Of a stretch of DNA of 64,000 nucleotides, positions 34,807 through 43,860 are shown piece after piece. Made by a program: the position numbers and the translations under genes. The stretch's first letter is position 1; the number at the start of each line of letters is the position of its first letter. The stretch covers positions 1-64,000 of the forward strand of contig CAZCDS010000006.1 of NCBI GenBank assembly GCA_964497585.1, in the 5' to 3' direction. A model generated the notes under the pieces. That model saw only the letters and a program-made list of their open reading frames with translations, was not told the origin of the DNA and did not search any database. Source of the DNA: CAZCDS01 sp964497585 (GTDB taxonomy: Bacteria; Desulfobacterota; Desulfomonilia; Desulfomonilales; Desulfomonilaceae).

Positions 34807-35519
34807 CCTTTCGAAGCTTGCAGGCAGTGCCCATGAACACAGGCCCAAAGGCTGAAACACTCCTTCCGGAATTATACGACGCGCTGGTCGCGCGATTCGG
34901 TCACCGAGGCTGGTGGCCGGGCGACTCTCCCTTTGAGGTTTGCGTCGGCGCGATCCTTACCCAGAATACCGCGTGGAAGAACGTGGCCAAAGCTATTGAG
35001 AACCTCAAGCTCGCCAAAGCCCTTGATCCCTTTGTGCTGTATTCGATGCCTCAGGAAGAGCTGGCCGAACTTATCCGGCCGGCTGGGTACTACAACGTCA
35101 AGGCAAAGCGGTTACGAAATCTTCTCAATCTCATGGTGGAAGAGTACGAAGGCGACCTCGACTCGCTCTTCTCGCTGCCCATGGAGGATCTGAGGGCCCG
35201 GTTGCTCTCCGTAAGCGGAGTGGGGTTCGAGACCGCGGACAGCATCATCCTCTACGCAGCGGGTAAGCCCATATTCGTTGTCGATGCGTACACCGGCCGG
35301 GTCCTCAAACGCCACGGACTCGTGGATCAACAAGCGGACTACCGTGCGATGCAGGAGCTCTTTCACGCGCTTCTGCCGAGAGACACCGATCTGTACAATG
35401 ACTTCCACGCACAAATCGTTGCCGTCGGACACCATTACTGCAAACGGAAACCTCTCTGCGACGAATGCCCGCTGGTGAAGTTCCTGCCGAACGCGGAGGC
35501 TTTCGATTCGGAAGGATGA
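34803..35519 (+). CDS. HhH-GPD DNA glycosylase (endonuclease III-related, MagIII-like)
   Basis: A 238-residue base-excision repair protein, overlapping the nhaA stop by four bases (ATGA). It has the helix-hairpin-helix and GPD region: VSGVGFETADSIILYA and the catalytic Asp in FVVDAYTGRVL. The Lys that makes endonuclease III bifunctional (GVGRKTA) is Glu here, as in MagIII-like monofunctional glycosylases. Three cysteines remain (C-KRKPL-C-DE-C); the fourth cluster cysteine is replaced by Leu, so the 4Fe-4S cluster is doubtful. It may start at the ATG at 34833 instead. Confidence 0.83.
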   Translation: MTFRSLQAVPMNTGPKAETLLPELYDALVARFGHRGWWPGDSPFEVCVGAILTQNTAWKNVAKAIENLKLAKALDPFVLYSMPQEELAELIRPAGYYNVKAKRLRNLLNLMVEEYEGDLDSLFSLPMEDLRARLLSVSGVGFETADSIILYAAGKPIFVVDAYTGRVLKRHGLVDQQADYRAMQELFHALLPRDTDLYNDFHAQIVAVGHHYCKRKPLCDECPLVKFLPNAEAFDSEG

Positions 35520-35530
35520 ATGCGGAGATT

Positions 35531-35549
35531 CCCCTTTTGCGAAAAGGCC
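35531..35549. other. short hairpin between convergent genes
   Basis: CCTTTT-GCG-AAAAGG within the 57 bases separating the glycosylase stop and the MEMO1-like stop. It is symmetric and could act as a bidirectional transcript end, or be a worn piece of the repeat family seen at 25461; no long U-run follows. Confidence 0.3.
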
Positions 35550-35576
35550 TTCCCCGAAGAATCCCTGCACCAACTC

Positions 35577-36413
35577 TCAAAAGACGATGGCAGCGTATCC
35601 GACGAAGCTGGAACCGGGCATCACGTCGTAGCTCGTGTAGTACTCCAGGAGCCTGCCCTTATCCCGGCCGAACGCGGAGACGGAACTGACCACCGAGGCG
35701 ATCGGCCCTGAGGAGCAGGTATTCTGCCGCGAACGCTGATCTTCGAGAACACCGTGCACGTCCATTGCAACGGCCTTTTCGATGATCGACCGGTCGTTTT
35801 CGTGTTTCACCCAGTCCACTGCTTCCGGACCGGTTCCTTTGGGGCTCCATCCGTAATTTGGTCCGTAATGGGTGAGATCCGAAGAGCCGAGGAAAACGGC
35901 TTTCAGGGCTTTCTCCTTGAGCCTGTAGTTGACGGCTGACGCCAATCGAACCGCGCCCTCCCCCGCGGGGGAATGGAGCGCGATCACGGGCGTCTCACCA
36001 AAGAAGTGGCGTACGAAGGGAAGCTGGATTTCCACGGTATTGTCAGCATAACCTATACCGGCCTCAACCGCGTCGCCCGATGATATGAGGGCCCGAGCGA
36101 ACGTTGCGTCGATCGGGACCCACCCAAAAGGAGTCTCCCAGGAATCTTCGGTGTAGGCGATCGGCTCGGCCGCGCCGCTCAGGTGCCCTCCGTACAGGAC
36201 GACCCGATCGACGGACGGACTTTCGGAAAGCGTCTTGACCACCCGCGCCGCGGCCCTCCCCGAAAAGAACCACCCCGCATGGGGCGCCACGCCGCCTATC
36301 CAGTCGCCCTCCGGAGGAGTGAAGCCGATCAGGAACTCTTCGATATCGGATTGACACTGGGCGGCTGTGCCCGGATACCACCCACTCGGCAACGATCTCT
36401 TGCGAACGGTCAT
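35577..36413 (-). CDS. AmmeMemoRadiSam system protein B (MEMO1 family)
   Basis: A 278-residue MEMO1-type protein: PSGWYPG start region, APHAGWFFSG, YGGHLSG, ADNTVEIQLPFV and GSSDLTHYGPNYG carry the family His/Asp residues. In many anaerobes it is encoded with an AMMECR1 protein and a radical SAM enzyme; those two are not in this window. Start is the ATG at 36413 after GGGAGG. Recent work on the eukaryotic homologue suggests copper or iron binding; the bacterial role is unknown. Confidence 0.88.
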   Translation of the reverse strand: MTVRKRSLPSGWYPGTAAQCQSDIEEFLIGFTPPEGDWIGGVAPHAGWFFSGRAAARVVKTLSESPSVDRVVLYGGHLSGAAEPIAYTEDSWETPFGWVPIDATFARALISSGDAVEAGIGYADNTVEIQLPFVRHFFGETPVIALHSPAGEGAVRLASAVNYRLKEKALKAVFLGSSDLTHYGPNYGWSPKGTGPEAVDWVKHENDRSIIEKAVAMDVHGVLEDQRSRQNTCSSGPIASVVSSVSAFGRDKGRLLEYYTSYDVMPGSSFVGYAAIVF

Positions 36414-36677
36414 GGCCTCCCTCCCAGGAATCGGTGCACACCTCCAGGATAGACGTGTCCAGCCGGTCATGTCAAAGACAATGAAACAGCCGTCACATCT
36501 CGAACCTTATCCTTGCCCCAAACCCGTCCCTGCTCTCATACGATTTCGCAAATATTTCCCTGACTCGGCTTCGGTCCACGAAGACACTGACCACAACTCG
36601 GCGTGGGTAGTGTCTTCGCGGAGGCGTCTGAGGCGCTGGCTTTGTCGCGAATAAGTATTAGAAGGGATTCGATCGAA

Positions 36678-36947
36678 TCAGGAAGCCGCAGTGTTCCGAC
36701 CGGGAAACTTCAGTCCCCTGAACTCCCCGGAAGAGAGTCTGAAACAGACAGAGCGCGGGCGTCCTCTCTCTTGCTCGAGTTCCTTGAGCTTGGGGCCTAT
36801 CCATTCCCACGCGATGCGCATGTCGTCAAGCTGTTGAGCGGGAGCCTTGATCGTTCGGATTTCACCGTCGTCCCACGCGAACGTCACACACCCTTCCTCC
36901 ATGTTGTTGAGAATATCTTCTCCCCATGGGCTTTCTTCGGAAGACAC
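36678..36947 (-). CDS. small hypothetical protein
   Basis: An 89-residue acidic soluble protein beginning SSEESPWGEDILNNMEEG. I accept it because GGAGGTGAGCT precedes its GTG start and the composition is protein-like. One helical stretch, QQLDDMRIAWEWIGPKLKELEQ. No family recognised. It lies between EcfT and MEMO1-like genes on the same strand, with long gaps to both. Confidence 0.5.
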   Translation of the reverse strand: MSSEESPWGEDILNNMEEGCVTFAWDDGEIRTIKAPAQQLDDMRIAWEWIGPKLKELEQERGRPRSVCFRLSSGEFRGLKFPGRNTAAS

Positions 36948-37087
36948 AGCTCACCTCCTCCTGGAGAATTTCGGCAGCTCATTGCCGTCGCGTCCAGGCC
37001 AAACTCGCCAATTCAGACTTGGGCGGCTCTGCGGATAGGCTCGCAGGTACGGGCCCTCGGGAGGGCGCCTTGGAGCCTGCAAAAACA

Positions 37088-37897
37088 TTAACGGAACAGG
37101 AGCGCCTGGAAAAGAAAAAATGCGACCACGAGGCAGACCGCTGCATAGTCTCGCCCGGCGAGCCTCAGAGGATTGTATTCGGACCGGGGTCTGTCCGGTC
37201 GGTACCCCCGGGCGACCATGGCCGTGGCAAGGATATCCGCGCGTCTGAGCGCTCCCTCCAGCGCGGGAACAAGCACCGCGATCAGGTTCCTCGCTCGCGA
37301 CACGAGGTTTCCCCGGTCGAACTCCACCCCCCGCGCGGCCTGGGCCTCCACGCTCTCCCGCAGTTCCAGTTGCAGCAGCGGCACGAACCTCATGGCGAGT
37401 AGAAGGACCAAACCGATCTCCTCCACCGGAACTCTCAGTAGTTTCAAAGGCTGCGCCAGTCGCGCGCACCCCCGGGCCACTTCCTGCGGGGTGGTGGTGA
37501 AGGTGAGAACCATCGAAAGGACAATCACTTCCGCCACCTGCGCGGTGAAGAGTATCGAGGATCTCAGTCCCTCCGTGGTGATCGGCAATTGCCGGCCGGT
37601 TACGGTCAGCGGGGCGCCGTAAGTATTGAAGGCCAAGTTGACCAAGGCAATGATCGCCAGCATCCAAACAAATCGGCGAAACCCCGAGCTCCATGTGCGA
37701 AGACCGGCTCCACTGAGAACCGCCGGCACGAGCACCATCAGCAAGGAAGCCGAAACTCCTGCCGGGCTCCCTGCCGCGAAGATACCCGCCACGATCAAGA
37801 GGAACCCAGCAATCTTCGTTCTCGGATCCAGTCTGTGCAGGATTGTATCTCCGGGAATATAGCTCCCGATGACGATCCTGTCGAGAATTCCGGACAT
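37088..37897 (-). CDS. ecfT: EcfT energy-coupling factor transmembrane protein
   Basis: A 269-residue inner-membrane protein. It begins MSGILDRIVIGSYIPGDTILHRLDPRTK, the usual EcfT opening, has five to six helices, and carries the two coupling-helix Ala-Arg-Gly motifs (AQAARGVEF and AMVARGYRP). EcfT joins an S-component to two ATPases for vitamin or metal uptake, but neither ecfA nor an S gene is present here, so it is isolated. I reject the 103-residue extension to 38206 because family similarity begins at 37897. Confidence 0.87.
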   Translation of the reverse strand: MSGILDRIVIGSYIPGDTILHRLDPRTKIAGFLLIVAGIFAAGSPAGVSASLLMVLVPAVLSGAGLRTWSSGFRRFVWMLAIIALVNLAFNTYGAPLTVTGRQLPITTEGLRSSILFTAQVAEVIVLSMVLTFTTTPQEVARGCARLAQPLKLLRVPVEEIGLVLLLAMRFVPLLQLELRESVEAQAARGVEFDRGNLVSRARNLIAVLVPALEGALRRADILATAMVARGYRPDRPRSEYNPLRLAGRDYAAVCLVVAFFLFQALLFR

Positions 37898-38290
37898 GAA
37901 TGATTTTCCCCGGGTATGTAACGCCTGATACCGCTGTGCCGTGACAAGGGGGAGATCCTCGCTCAGCCCCTTCTTCCAGGGGAACAGAAGACCATCATCG
38001 CCTGCCTTCGCGGACTTGACCCGCGTGAACGCATACCGGTGACCGCACCGCGCCTCCGACGTGGCTATCCCATGTTCACACAATATCATGAAAAGTACCC
38101 CCCACACATCGATGGGACGCTCCCCCCGGAGACTCGTCCGGAGCTGAGGCAGGCTGCATCCGAGAAATATTCTCAGGGCCGGGCCGGCGCCAACTATTTT
38201 CCTCAAGCAGATTGACAGGAGTTGCGCAAAGGACGAAAATGAAATCAGCGTAGTACTCTTGCGTTGACCGTGAAAAGGGGATCTTGGGGA
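37898..38290. other. divergent intergenic region
   Basis: About 390 bases between ecfT (minus) and the histidine kinase (plus). It should hold both promoters. No known riboswitch upstream of ecfT was recognised. Confidence 0.35.
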
Positions 38291-39466
38291 ATGCTGTCCG
38301 ATGTTTCCTCCCTCTCAACTCGGAGCCCGGCGACAACATTCAGGGAGAAGGTGGGGCAAGTGGTCGTTATCAGCGATGATCACACCCACTCCGCATACCT
38401 GAGGAGTGTTCTGAGCGAGAGTTTCCGGGTGGATGTCGTTGGGGGAGCCTCCTCCCTCGCAGAGACAAATCCGTCCAGGATTCCCGATCTGGTCATTTTC
38501 GACTTGGGGCGCGGAGGCGCGACCGCGACCTGCCGGTCCCTCTTCGCGGAAACGGGCGTGCACGGAGTACCGGTGGTTGTGCTCAGCGATGATTTACAGG
38601 CCCAGATCGATTGCCTTGATCTGGGCGCTGCTGACTGTCTATTCCGGTCGGTTCATACTGACTTGCTGAGGCGCAAAGTAGCAGGCTTGATTGCACGGAA
38701 AGAGGCCGATCAAGAGCTTCGGCGCTCCTTGATGGAAACGAACGAGAAGGTCAAGGAACTCGAATCCATCGTGGACATGGTGGCTCATGACCTCAAATCT
38801 CCGGTCGTTGCGGTCGGCGGATTCGTGAATCTCTTGGAGAAGCGATTCAGACCCATGCTCACCGACCCTGCGGTCCGAGAGATCATGCACCACGTCTCCA
38901 CTGCGTGTAACACCATTCAGGATTTTCTCAAGGATCTCTCTCAATCCCTGGTTACGGACCGCATGGAACTCGAGCTGAGTCCCCTGCGCATGGATGAAGC
39001 GATCAGACAAGCAATTGACCGTAACACCAGGTTCATCGAGGACCGGCAGATCGAATTGCGGCTCCGTCTGGGCGACACCCCCTGCCGGGTCGCGGGAGAC
39101 AGTCGGAGGATAGCCCAGGTTCTGGATAATCTCGTCATCAACGCAATACGGCACATGGGAGACACCCCGAAGCCGGTCATCGAAATTCACGTGGAAGAGA
39201 ACGAACGATCGGTGACCGCTACGGTCTCCGATAACGGAGTGGGCGTCCCGGTGGAATACAAGGACAAAATATTCAAGCGCTTTTTCCGGGTTCCCAGAAA
39301 GAGACGCCAACCGGGCAGCGGGCTGGGCCTCTCCATTGCCAGGGCGATCATCGAACGGCATGGTGGCGAGATCTGGCTTGATCTGAAGGCCGAGCGGGGT
39401 GCTGCATTCCGTTTCACACTCCCGAAATGGACTCCCCGAGGAGAACCGCTTCGGTCCGGCTTTTGA
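38291..39466 (+). CDS. hybrid-like sensor histidine kinase with N-terminal receiver-type domain
   Basis: A 391-residue cytoplasmic protein. Residues about 22-135 resemble a receiver domain (VVVISDDHTHSAYLRSVL, PDLVIFDLG, VVVLSDD). The kinase core follows with phospho-accepting His in VDMVAHDLKSPV, N-box VLDNLVINAIRH, G1 SDNGVGVP, F-box IFKRFFRV and G2 GSGLGLSI. The phosphate-accepting Asp region reads FDLGRG. No membrane helix. Starts at the ATG at 38291; a TTG at 38264 is in frame. No cognate response regulator is adjacent. Confidence 0.83.
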   Translation: MLSDVSSLSTRSPATTFREKVGQVVVISDDHTHSAYLRSVLSESFRVDVVGGASSLAETNPSRIPDLVIFDLGRGGATATCRSLFAETGVHGVPVVVLSDDLQAQIDCLDLGAADCLFRSVHTDLLRRKVAGLIARKEADQELRRSLMETNEKVKELESIVDMVAHDLKSPVVAVGGFVNLLEKRFRPMLTDPAVREIMHHVSTACNTIQDFLKDLSQSLVTDRMELELSPLRMDEAIRQAIDRNTRFIEDRQIELRLRLGDTPCRVAGDSRRIAQVLDNLVINAIRHMGDTPKPVIEIHVEENERSVTATVSDNGVGVPVEYKDKIFKRFFRVPRKRRQPGSGLGLSIARAIIERHGGEIWLDLKAERGAAFRFTLPKWTPRGEPLRSGF

Positions 39467-39499
39467 CGGGATTCATCCAACCCACCGGAGATGCCGCAC

Positions 39500-39955
39500 A
39501 TGCCCGAACAGGATTATGAGGGTCTGACTCTCCTCAAAAAGAGCACCACCTCCTACCCGGACAGCCCCGAGAAGGCGCGGCTAGAGACCTTTCCCAACAG
39601 GTATCCGGCGAGAGACTACACCGTCGAATTTGACTGCCCGGAGTTCACCAGCGTCTGTCCCATCACGGGGCAGCCCGACTTCGCCAGGATCACGATCGTT
39701 TACGTTCCCGACAGGAAGTGTATCGAATCGAAGTCTCTCAAACTCTATCTCGGGTCCTTCCGGAACGCCGGCATGTTCCACGAGGAGATAACCAACCGAA
39801 TTCTCGATGATCTTGTGGCCGCGTGCAAGCCCCGGGCGGCTCGGGTCAAGGGGACCATGAACGCTCGTGGAGGGATCTCGATCATCGTTACCGCCGAGTA
39901 CGAAGCTGAAGGAAGAGCAAGTCTCGAAATCGGAGCGTCGGGAGAACGCGGGTAG
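39500..39955 (+). CDS. queF: NADPH-dependent preQ0 reductase
   Basis: A 151-residue QueF of the short type: it reduces the nitrile of 7-cyano-7-deazaguanine to preQ1 for queuosine tRNA modification. The catalytic Cys is C53 in EFTSVCPITGQPDFA and the QueF motif ESKSLKLYLGSFRN is intact. I start at the ATG at 39500, nine bases after CCGGAG; ATG 39491 abuts the site. An ABC ATPase gene follows after five bases. Confidence 0.94.
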   Translation: MPEQDYEGLTLLKKSTTSYPDSPEKARLETFPNRYPARDYTVEFDCPEFTSVCPITGQPDFARITIVYVPDRKCIESKSLKLYLGSFRNAGMFHEEITNRILDDLVAACKPRAARVKGTMNARGGISIIVTAEYEAEGRASLEIGASGERG

Positions 39956-39960
39956 CCATC

Positions 39961-40617
39961 TTGGCCCTCTTCGAGTTAGACGGATTACAGTTCAATTCTT
40001 CACCGGGCAAAGTAGTCAAAGAAATCTCCTTCGTGCTCCGGAGAGCAACCGTAGTTTGGGTCAGAGGCCCTTCAGGCGAAGGAAAGACGACCCTTCTCAA
40101 ATCGCTCGCGCGACTCACCTCGCCCGTCGGCGGCGAGATGTCCCTGGAAGGCGTCTCATGGAGATCTATCCCAGCGACGGCCTGGCGTCGTTCGGTAGTG
40201 TACCTCCATCAGAAGCCGGTTCTCTTTCGGGGAACGGTCCATTCCAATATTCTTACAGCCTTTGACTTGAAGACACGCGCCAAACAAGCACCGGACATGG
40301 AATCCGCCAAGGAGATACTCGCCTGCCTGATGCTTCCGGCGGAGATGCTCGAACGCGACGCCCTGACCCTCTCGGTGGGTGAGGCTTCCCGCGTAGCCCT
40401 AATCAGGGCCCTGATTGCTGAACCGCGGATCCTGCTCCTCGATGAGCCGACTTCCGCACTCGACGCGAACGCGGCCGAAGCGCTCGCAGCGCTTCTGCAG
40501 AAATGGATTTCCACGGGAAAGCGCGGAATCGTGGGGGCCAGCCACGACGAGGATTTCCTTGACCGACTGCCGGGGCGCCAAATCGATCTGCAGAGACTCA
40601 AACGGGTATCCCCGTGA
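39961..40617 (+). CDS. fetA: FetA-like ABC transporter ATP-binding protein
   Basis: A 218-residue ATPase with Walker A GPSGEGKTT, Q-loop region VVYLHQKPVLFRGTV, signature LSVGEASRVALIRAL, Walker B ILLLDEPTSALD and switch His in ASHDEDF. Short length and the phrase LFRGTVHSNI resemble FetA (YbbL), the ATPase of the FetAB iron exporter. Its likely permease fetB is 5.5 kb downstream on the same strand rather than adjacent. Start is TTG at 39961 after GGAGAACGCGGGT. A different partner is possible. Confidence 0.72.
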   Translation: MALFELDGLQFNSSPGKVVKEISFVLRRATVVWVRGPSGEGKTTLLKSLARLTSPVGGEMSLEGVSWRSIPATAWRRSVVYLHQKPVLFRGTVHSNILTAFDLKTRAKQAPDMESAKEILACLMLPAEMLERDALTLSVGEASRVALIRALIAEPRILLLDEPTSALDANAAEALAALLQKWISTGKRGIVGASHDEDFLDRLPGRQIDLQRLKRVSP

Positions 40618-40965
40618 TTGCCCAGGGGCGGAAGCACTAGCCCTTGAGCCTTGATGAGAGGTCAGGAGTGGCAGTCTGGAGGCGGAAGTTGTCGTTGTTG
40701 ACTATGATCGAGCCCTGGCTGGACAAAGAACGCGGCTCGAAATCCCTGTTGACCGAAAGGGGAAGGGTCAGATAGACTAAAGAAGAATGGACAAACAACC
40801 GGAATCCTCAACGGAGTGACGGGACCGGTGCACGGCCGGTTCGGAACCGCAGGAAGCACGGGAGAATCAATCAGGCATCGTAAAATCCGGGAGGCGCGCG
40901 GGACGTACGATTATTCCTACTAAATTATCCGGCAGTTCATTTCGGTAAAGAAGGGGGAGAAGACC
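40618..40965. other. intergenic region, no gene seen
   Basis: About 350 bases between the FetA-like and GYD genes. No gene, no recognised riboswitch. The GYD ribosome site (GGGGGAGAAG) lies at its end. Confidence 0.35.
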
Positions 40966-41244
40966 ATGCCCACATTCATCATGTTCGGAAAATATTCGGA
41001 TCAAGCCCGCAAGGAGATAAGCCCGGATCGCACCGTATGGGCCTTCAATCTTGTCCGGGAAATGGGCGGCCGGATCAAGGAAATGTATGCCTTGTTGGGG
41101 GACACCGATCTTCTTATGATCTGCGATCTACCAGGAATAGATGAGGCAATGAGGGTTTCCGCCGCCCTGGGAAGACATACGGGCATTGCCTTTTCCACCT
41201 CCCCGGCTGTCACCGTCGATGAATTCGACAAACTGCTGGGTTGA
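40966..41244 (+). CDS. GYD-domain protein
   Basis: A 92-residue small protein of the GYD type: MPTFIMFGKYSDQARKEIS, GGRIKEMYALLGDTDLLMI and AVTVDEFDKLLG. These are alpha/beta ferredoxin-like folds of unknown function, often near carbon-metabolism or redox genes in Desulfobacterota. GGGGGAGAAG precedes the ATG. Its own transcription unit appears likely from the 350-base leader. Confidence 0.82.
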   Translation: MPTFIMFGKYSDQARKEISPDRTVWAFNLVREMGGRIKEMYALLGDTDLLMICDLPGIDEAMRVSAALGRHTGIAFSTSPAVTVDEFDKLLG

Positions 41245-42013
41245 TCCCGGATCCGTGCCATTTTTTCTTTTTTTCAGGAGTTCGTCCTGTGAGTCCTTCC
41301 GGTTTCGCGTGCCCCCGCGTCTCCTCTCGCCCGGCGAGCATTTCCATCTCGCCCCAAGCTTGACGTTGGGATTTCCCTCGGCTGAGCCTCCGTTCATGGG
41401 GGCGCATCTTCCTCTTTTTCGCCTTTTCTCCGCGTGACGCCTCCCGCTCAGTTTACGTGACCCACCTTCAGTACGGTCCTTTGTATCGACACCGACCCCG
41501 TCGCACTGATGCGACACCGTGACCTGATGCGTGATCGTTTGTTGTCGCGAGACTCGCACAGTCAGGTTAACGTGACCTGTCTCTCACCCTTTTGCTTTGA
41601 GTCCCTGCGGCTTCGAGCCCCTGACCCCGCAGATCTGAACCGAATGTCCTGCAGGGCCTAGCCCCATCAATATCCGCCTGCATTGGGTGAACCAACTGTC
41701 AGCGAAGGCTGTGGTCTTTCCTCATTGTTCTCTCTGTTGCAGCGCTGCGGTTTGAGGGATCTCATCCTTGAAACACCCTTGGTGCGTCGACCGATTCTCG
41801 GTCCTCTGTGTGCGAAGCAGTCAGTACTTCAAGCATTGGCTTCAAAAGGTTTTTTTGCCGACGCTGACGACATTCTCCCTTGACAGGCGGGCATGAGCGA
41901 TACTAAACTTTATAGAGCTTTTTAAGTATTACTGTACCATCGACGGCCTGATCCTGCTCAAACGCAGTCGTGACCGTTGAGAAGAGACTATTCGCAGTGA
42001 AGGAGGACTCTCC
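41245..42013. other. long intergenic region with short dyads
   Basis: About 770 bases without a supported gene. It holds the perfect dyad GTCGCA-CTGA-TGCGAC (41500-41515) and two similar sites CAGTTTACGTGACCC (41449-41463) and CAGGTTAACGTGACC (41563-41577), the latter inside CAGGT-N7-ACCTG. These may be regulator sites for one of the flanking genes. A TTGACA at 41880 with TACTAA 15 bases later is a weak promoter candidate for the glutamate-synthase-like gene. Confidence 0.4.
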
Positions 42014-43597
42014 ATGTCGTTTAGCCAGCCCAACCGAAGCCCGGCAACCAAGACGAAGAATAGGGTCGCGGCCGCGCCGGTGTCCGGAATTTGCGTTACT
42101 TGCCTGGATGGATGTCCGGGCCCCTGCGAAATTGGGCAATCAGCCATCAAATGCCGGGAAGTCATTTACCCGCAGCCGTACGGAAAGATTACCGCCGGCG
42201 CGGACAAGGATTATCCGCTGGACTTTTCGCATTTCAATATTCAGGGAACATGTGTCGGCGCGGTCGGAACCGCGCCGGATCCCGACAAGGCTACGTTCCC
42301 CGTTGTGGACTGCTCCACAAAACTTGGCCGAGACGATTCGATCAACCTGAGTTTTCCGGTCTTTACCGGTGCTGTGGGCTCGACCTTCATTGCACGGGCA
42401 AACTGGGAGGAAATGGCTATAGGAGCTGCTATTTCCGGGATCATGGTCGTCGCCGGCGAGAACATCTGCGGGATGGACAGGCAAGCAGAGTTCAGACACG
42501 GGAAGATTACGAGATCCCCGGAAATGGAACGGAGGGTACACGCGTTCAGGCGGTGGTACGACGGTACAGGAGCGATAGTCGTTCAGGCGAATGTGGAAGA
42601 CACCAATCTGGGGGTGCCCGAGTACGTCATCCAGAAGCTCGGCATCGAGGTCTTTGAGCTGAAATGGGGCCAGGGCGCCAAGGATATCGGAGGCGAGGTT
42701 CAGCTTGGAAGCCTTGAGCGGGCACAACAGCTCAAAGAACGCGGGTATCTAGTCCTGCCGGATCCGACGTCGGAGACTGCTCAGAGAGCTTTTGAGGCGG
42801 GGGCAATCCGAGAGTTCGAACGGCATTCTCGCCTGGGAATGGTGAGCGAGGAGGCGTTCCACAGACAGGTCGCGCACCTTCGGAGCCTTGGCGCCAAATA
42901 CGTCACGCTCAAAACTGGGGCTTACCGGCCGGCGGACCTGGCCCGGGCGATCAAGTACGCTTCCGACGCGAAGCTGGACTTGCTCACCATAGACGGAGCA
43001 GGAGGCGGAACGGGCATGAGTCCGTGGCGCATGATGAACGAATGGGGCATACCCACGACTTTCCTTGAGAGCCTAGCTTACAATATGTGTGAAACCCTCA
43101 GCAAACAAGGAGCCTACATTCCTCCCATAGCAATTGCCGGCGGTTTGTCGCTTGAGGACCACATCTTCAAGGCCATTGCCCTTGGTGCGCCGTACGTTAA
43201 GGCCGTTTGTCTGGGCAGAGCCCTCATGACGGCCGCGATGGTCGGCAAGACTCAGGGAAAGAAAATCAGGGAAAAAGTCGGTGAAGAAGGCATGGAACGC
43301 GGTATTCTCGCAACCTTTTCAGTGGCAGCGGATCTCAAGGACCGCTTTGGAGACGACTTCTCGAAGATACCTCCCGGTGCCATCGGGGTGTACTCGTATG
43401 TCTTGAGGCTCAAACAAGGCCTGCAGCAACTCATGGCCGGGGCCCGCAAGTTCGCGCTCGAACACATTGCTCGCAACGATCTGGTAGCCCTGACCCGTGA
43501 GGCGGCTCACATGTCTGGTATTCCCTATGTGATGGACTCGGATATGGAGCAGGTTCAGAAGATATTGGGGCCGTCGAAAACCGACTTCATGGAGTGA
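42014..43597 (+). CDS. FMN-binding glutamate synthase-family protein
   Basis: A 527-residue protein of the GltS-type TIM-barrel family without the glutaminase domain. N-terminal cysteines (CVTCLDGCPGPC) are followed by VFTGAVGSTF, the FMN/substrate region LLTIDGAGGGTGMSPWRMMNEWGIP, and IAIAGGLSLEDHIFKAIALGAPYVKAVCLGRA. The archaeal-type 3Fe-4S cysteines are not obvious. Such proteins are common in anaerobes; true glutamate synthesis is not shown. The XRE-cupin regulator gene follows. Start ATG after GGAGGACTCTCC. Confidence 0.85.
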   Translation: MSFSQPNRSPATKTKNRVAAAPVSGICVTCLDGCPGPCEIGQSAIKCREVIYPQPYGKITAGADKDYPLDFSHFNIQGTCVGAVGTAPDPDKATFPVVDCSTKLGRDDSINLSFPVFTGAVGSTFIARANWEEMAIGAAISGIMVVAGENICGMDRQAEFRHGKITRSPEMERRVHAFRRWYDGTGAIVVQANVEDTNLGVPEYVIQKLGIEVFELKWGQGAKDIGGEVQLGSLERAQQLKERGYLVLPDPTSETAQRAFEAGAIREFERHSRLGMVSEEAFHRQVAHLRSLGAKYVTLKTGAYRPADLARAIKYASDAKLDLLTIDGAGGGTGMSPWRMMNEWGIPTTFLESLAYNMCETLSKQGAYIPPIAIAGGLSLEDHIFKAIALGAPYVKAVCLGRALMTAAMVGKTQGKKIREKVGEEGMERGILATFSVAADLKDRFGDDFSKIPPGAIGVYSYVLRLKQGLQQLMAGARKFALEHIARNDLVALTREAAHMSGIPYVMDSDMEQVQKILGPSKTDFME

Positions 43598-43860
43598 AGG
43601 GTCTCAATATCACTGGGGAACCGGGGAGCAACCGTTCGTTCAAGTCAGATCCATCGAGAAAGGGAGCCGGACCTCGGTCATCGGGCCCGCTTCCTCCCTT
43701 CTCCGGGTTTTGCTCACACCGAGATCTCCGTTGCGGCTTTCGCTCAAGGAGGGCCCCTGGTTTGACGTGAAGACTCAGTTCGGACCCGGTCCCTTGAAAG
43801 TGGCGCCTGAGGTGCGTGGCGAGAAGAACCGGACCAGCTAAGCAACTCTTGGAAGCAGGA

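Noticed and set aside
37898..38206. N-terminal extension of EcfT
   Set aside because: EcfT similarity begins at MSGILDRIVIG; the extension looks like untranslated DNA and has no ribosome site at its start.
41683..41883. 66-residue open frame in the 770-base gap
   Set aside because: No ribosome site and no recognisable protein features.
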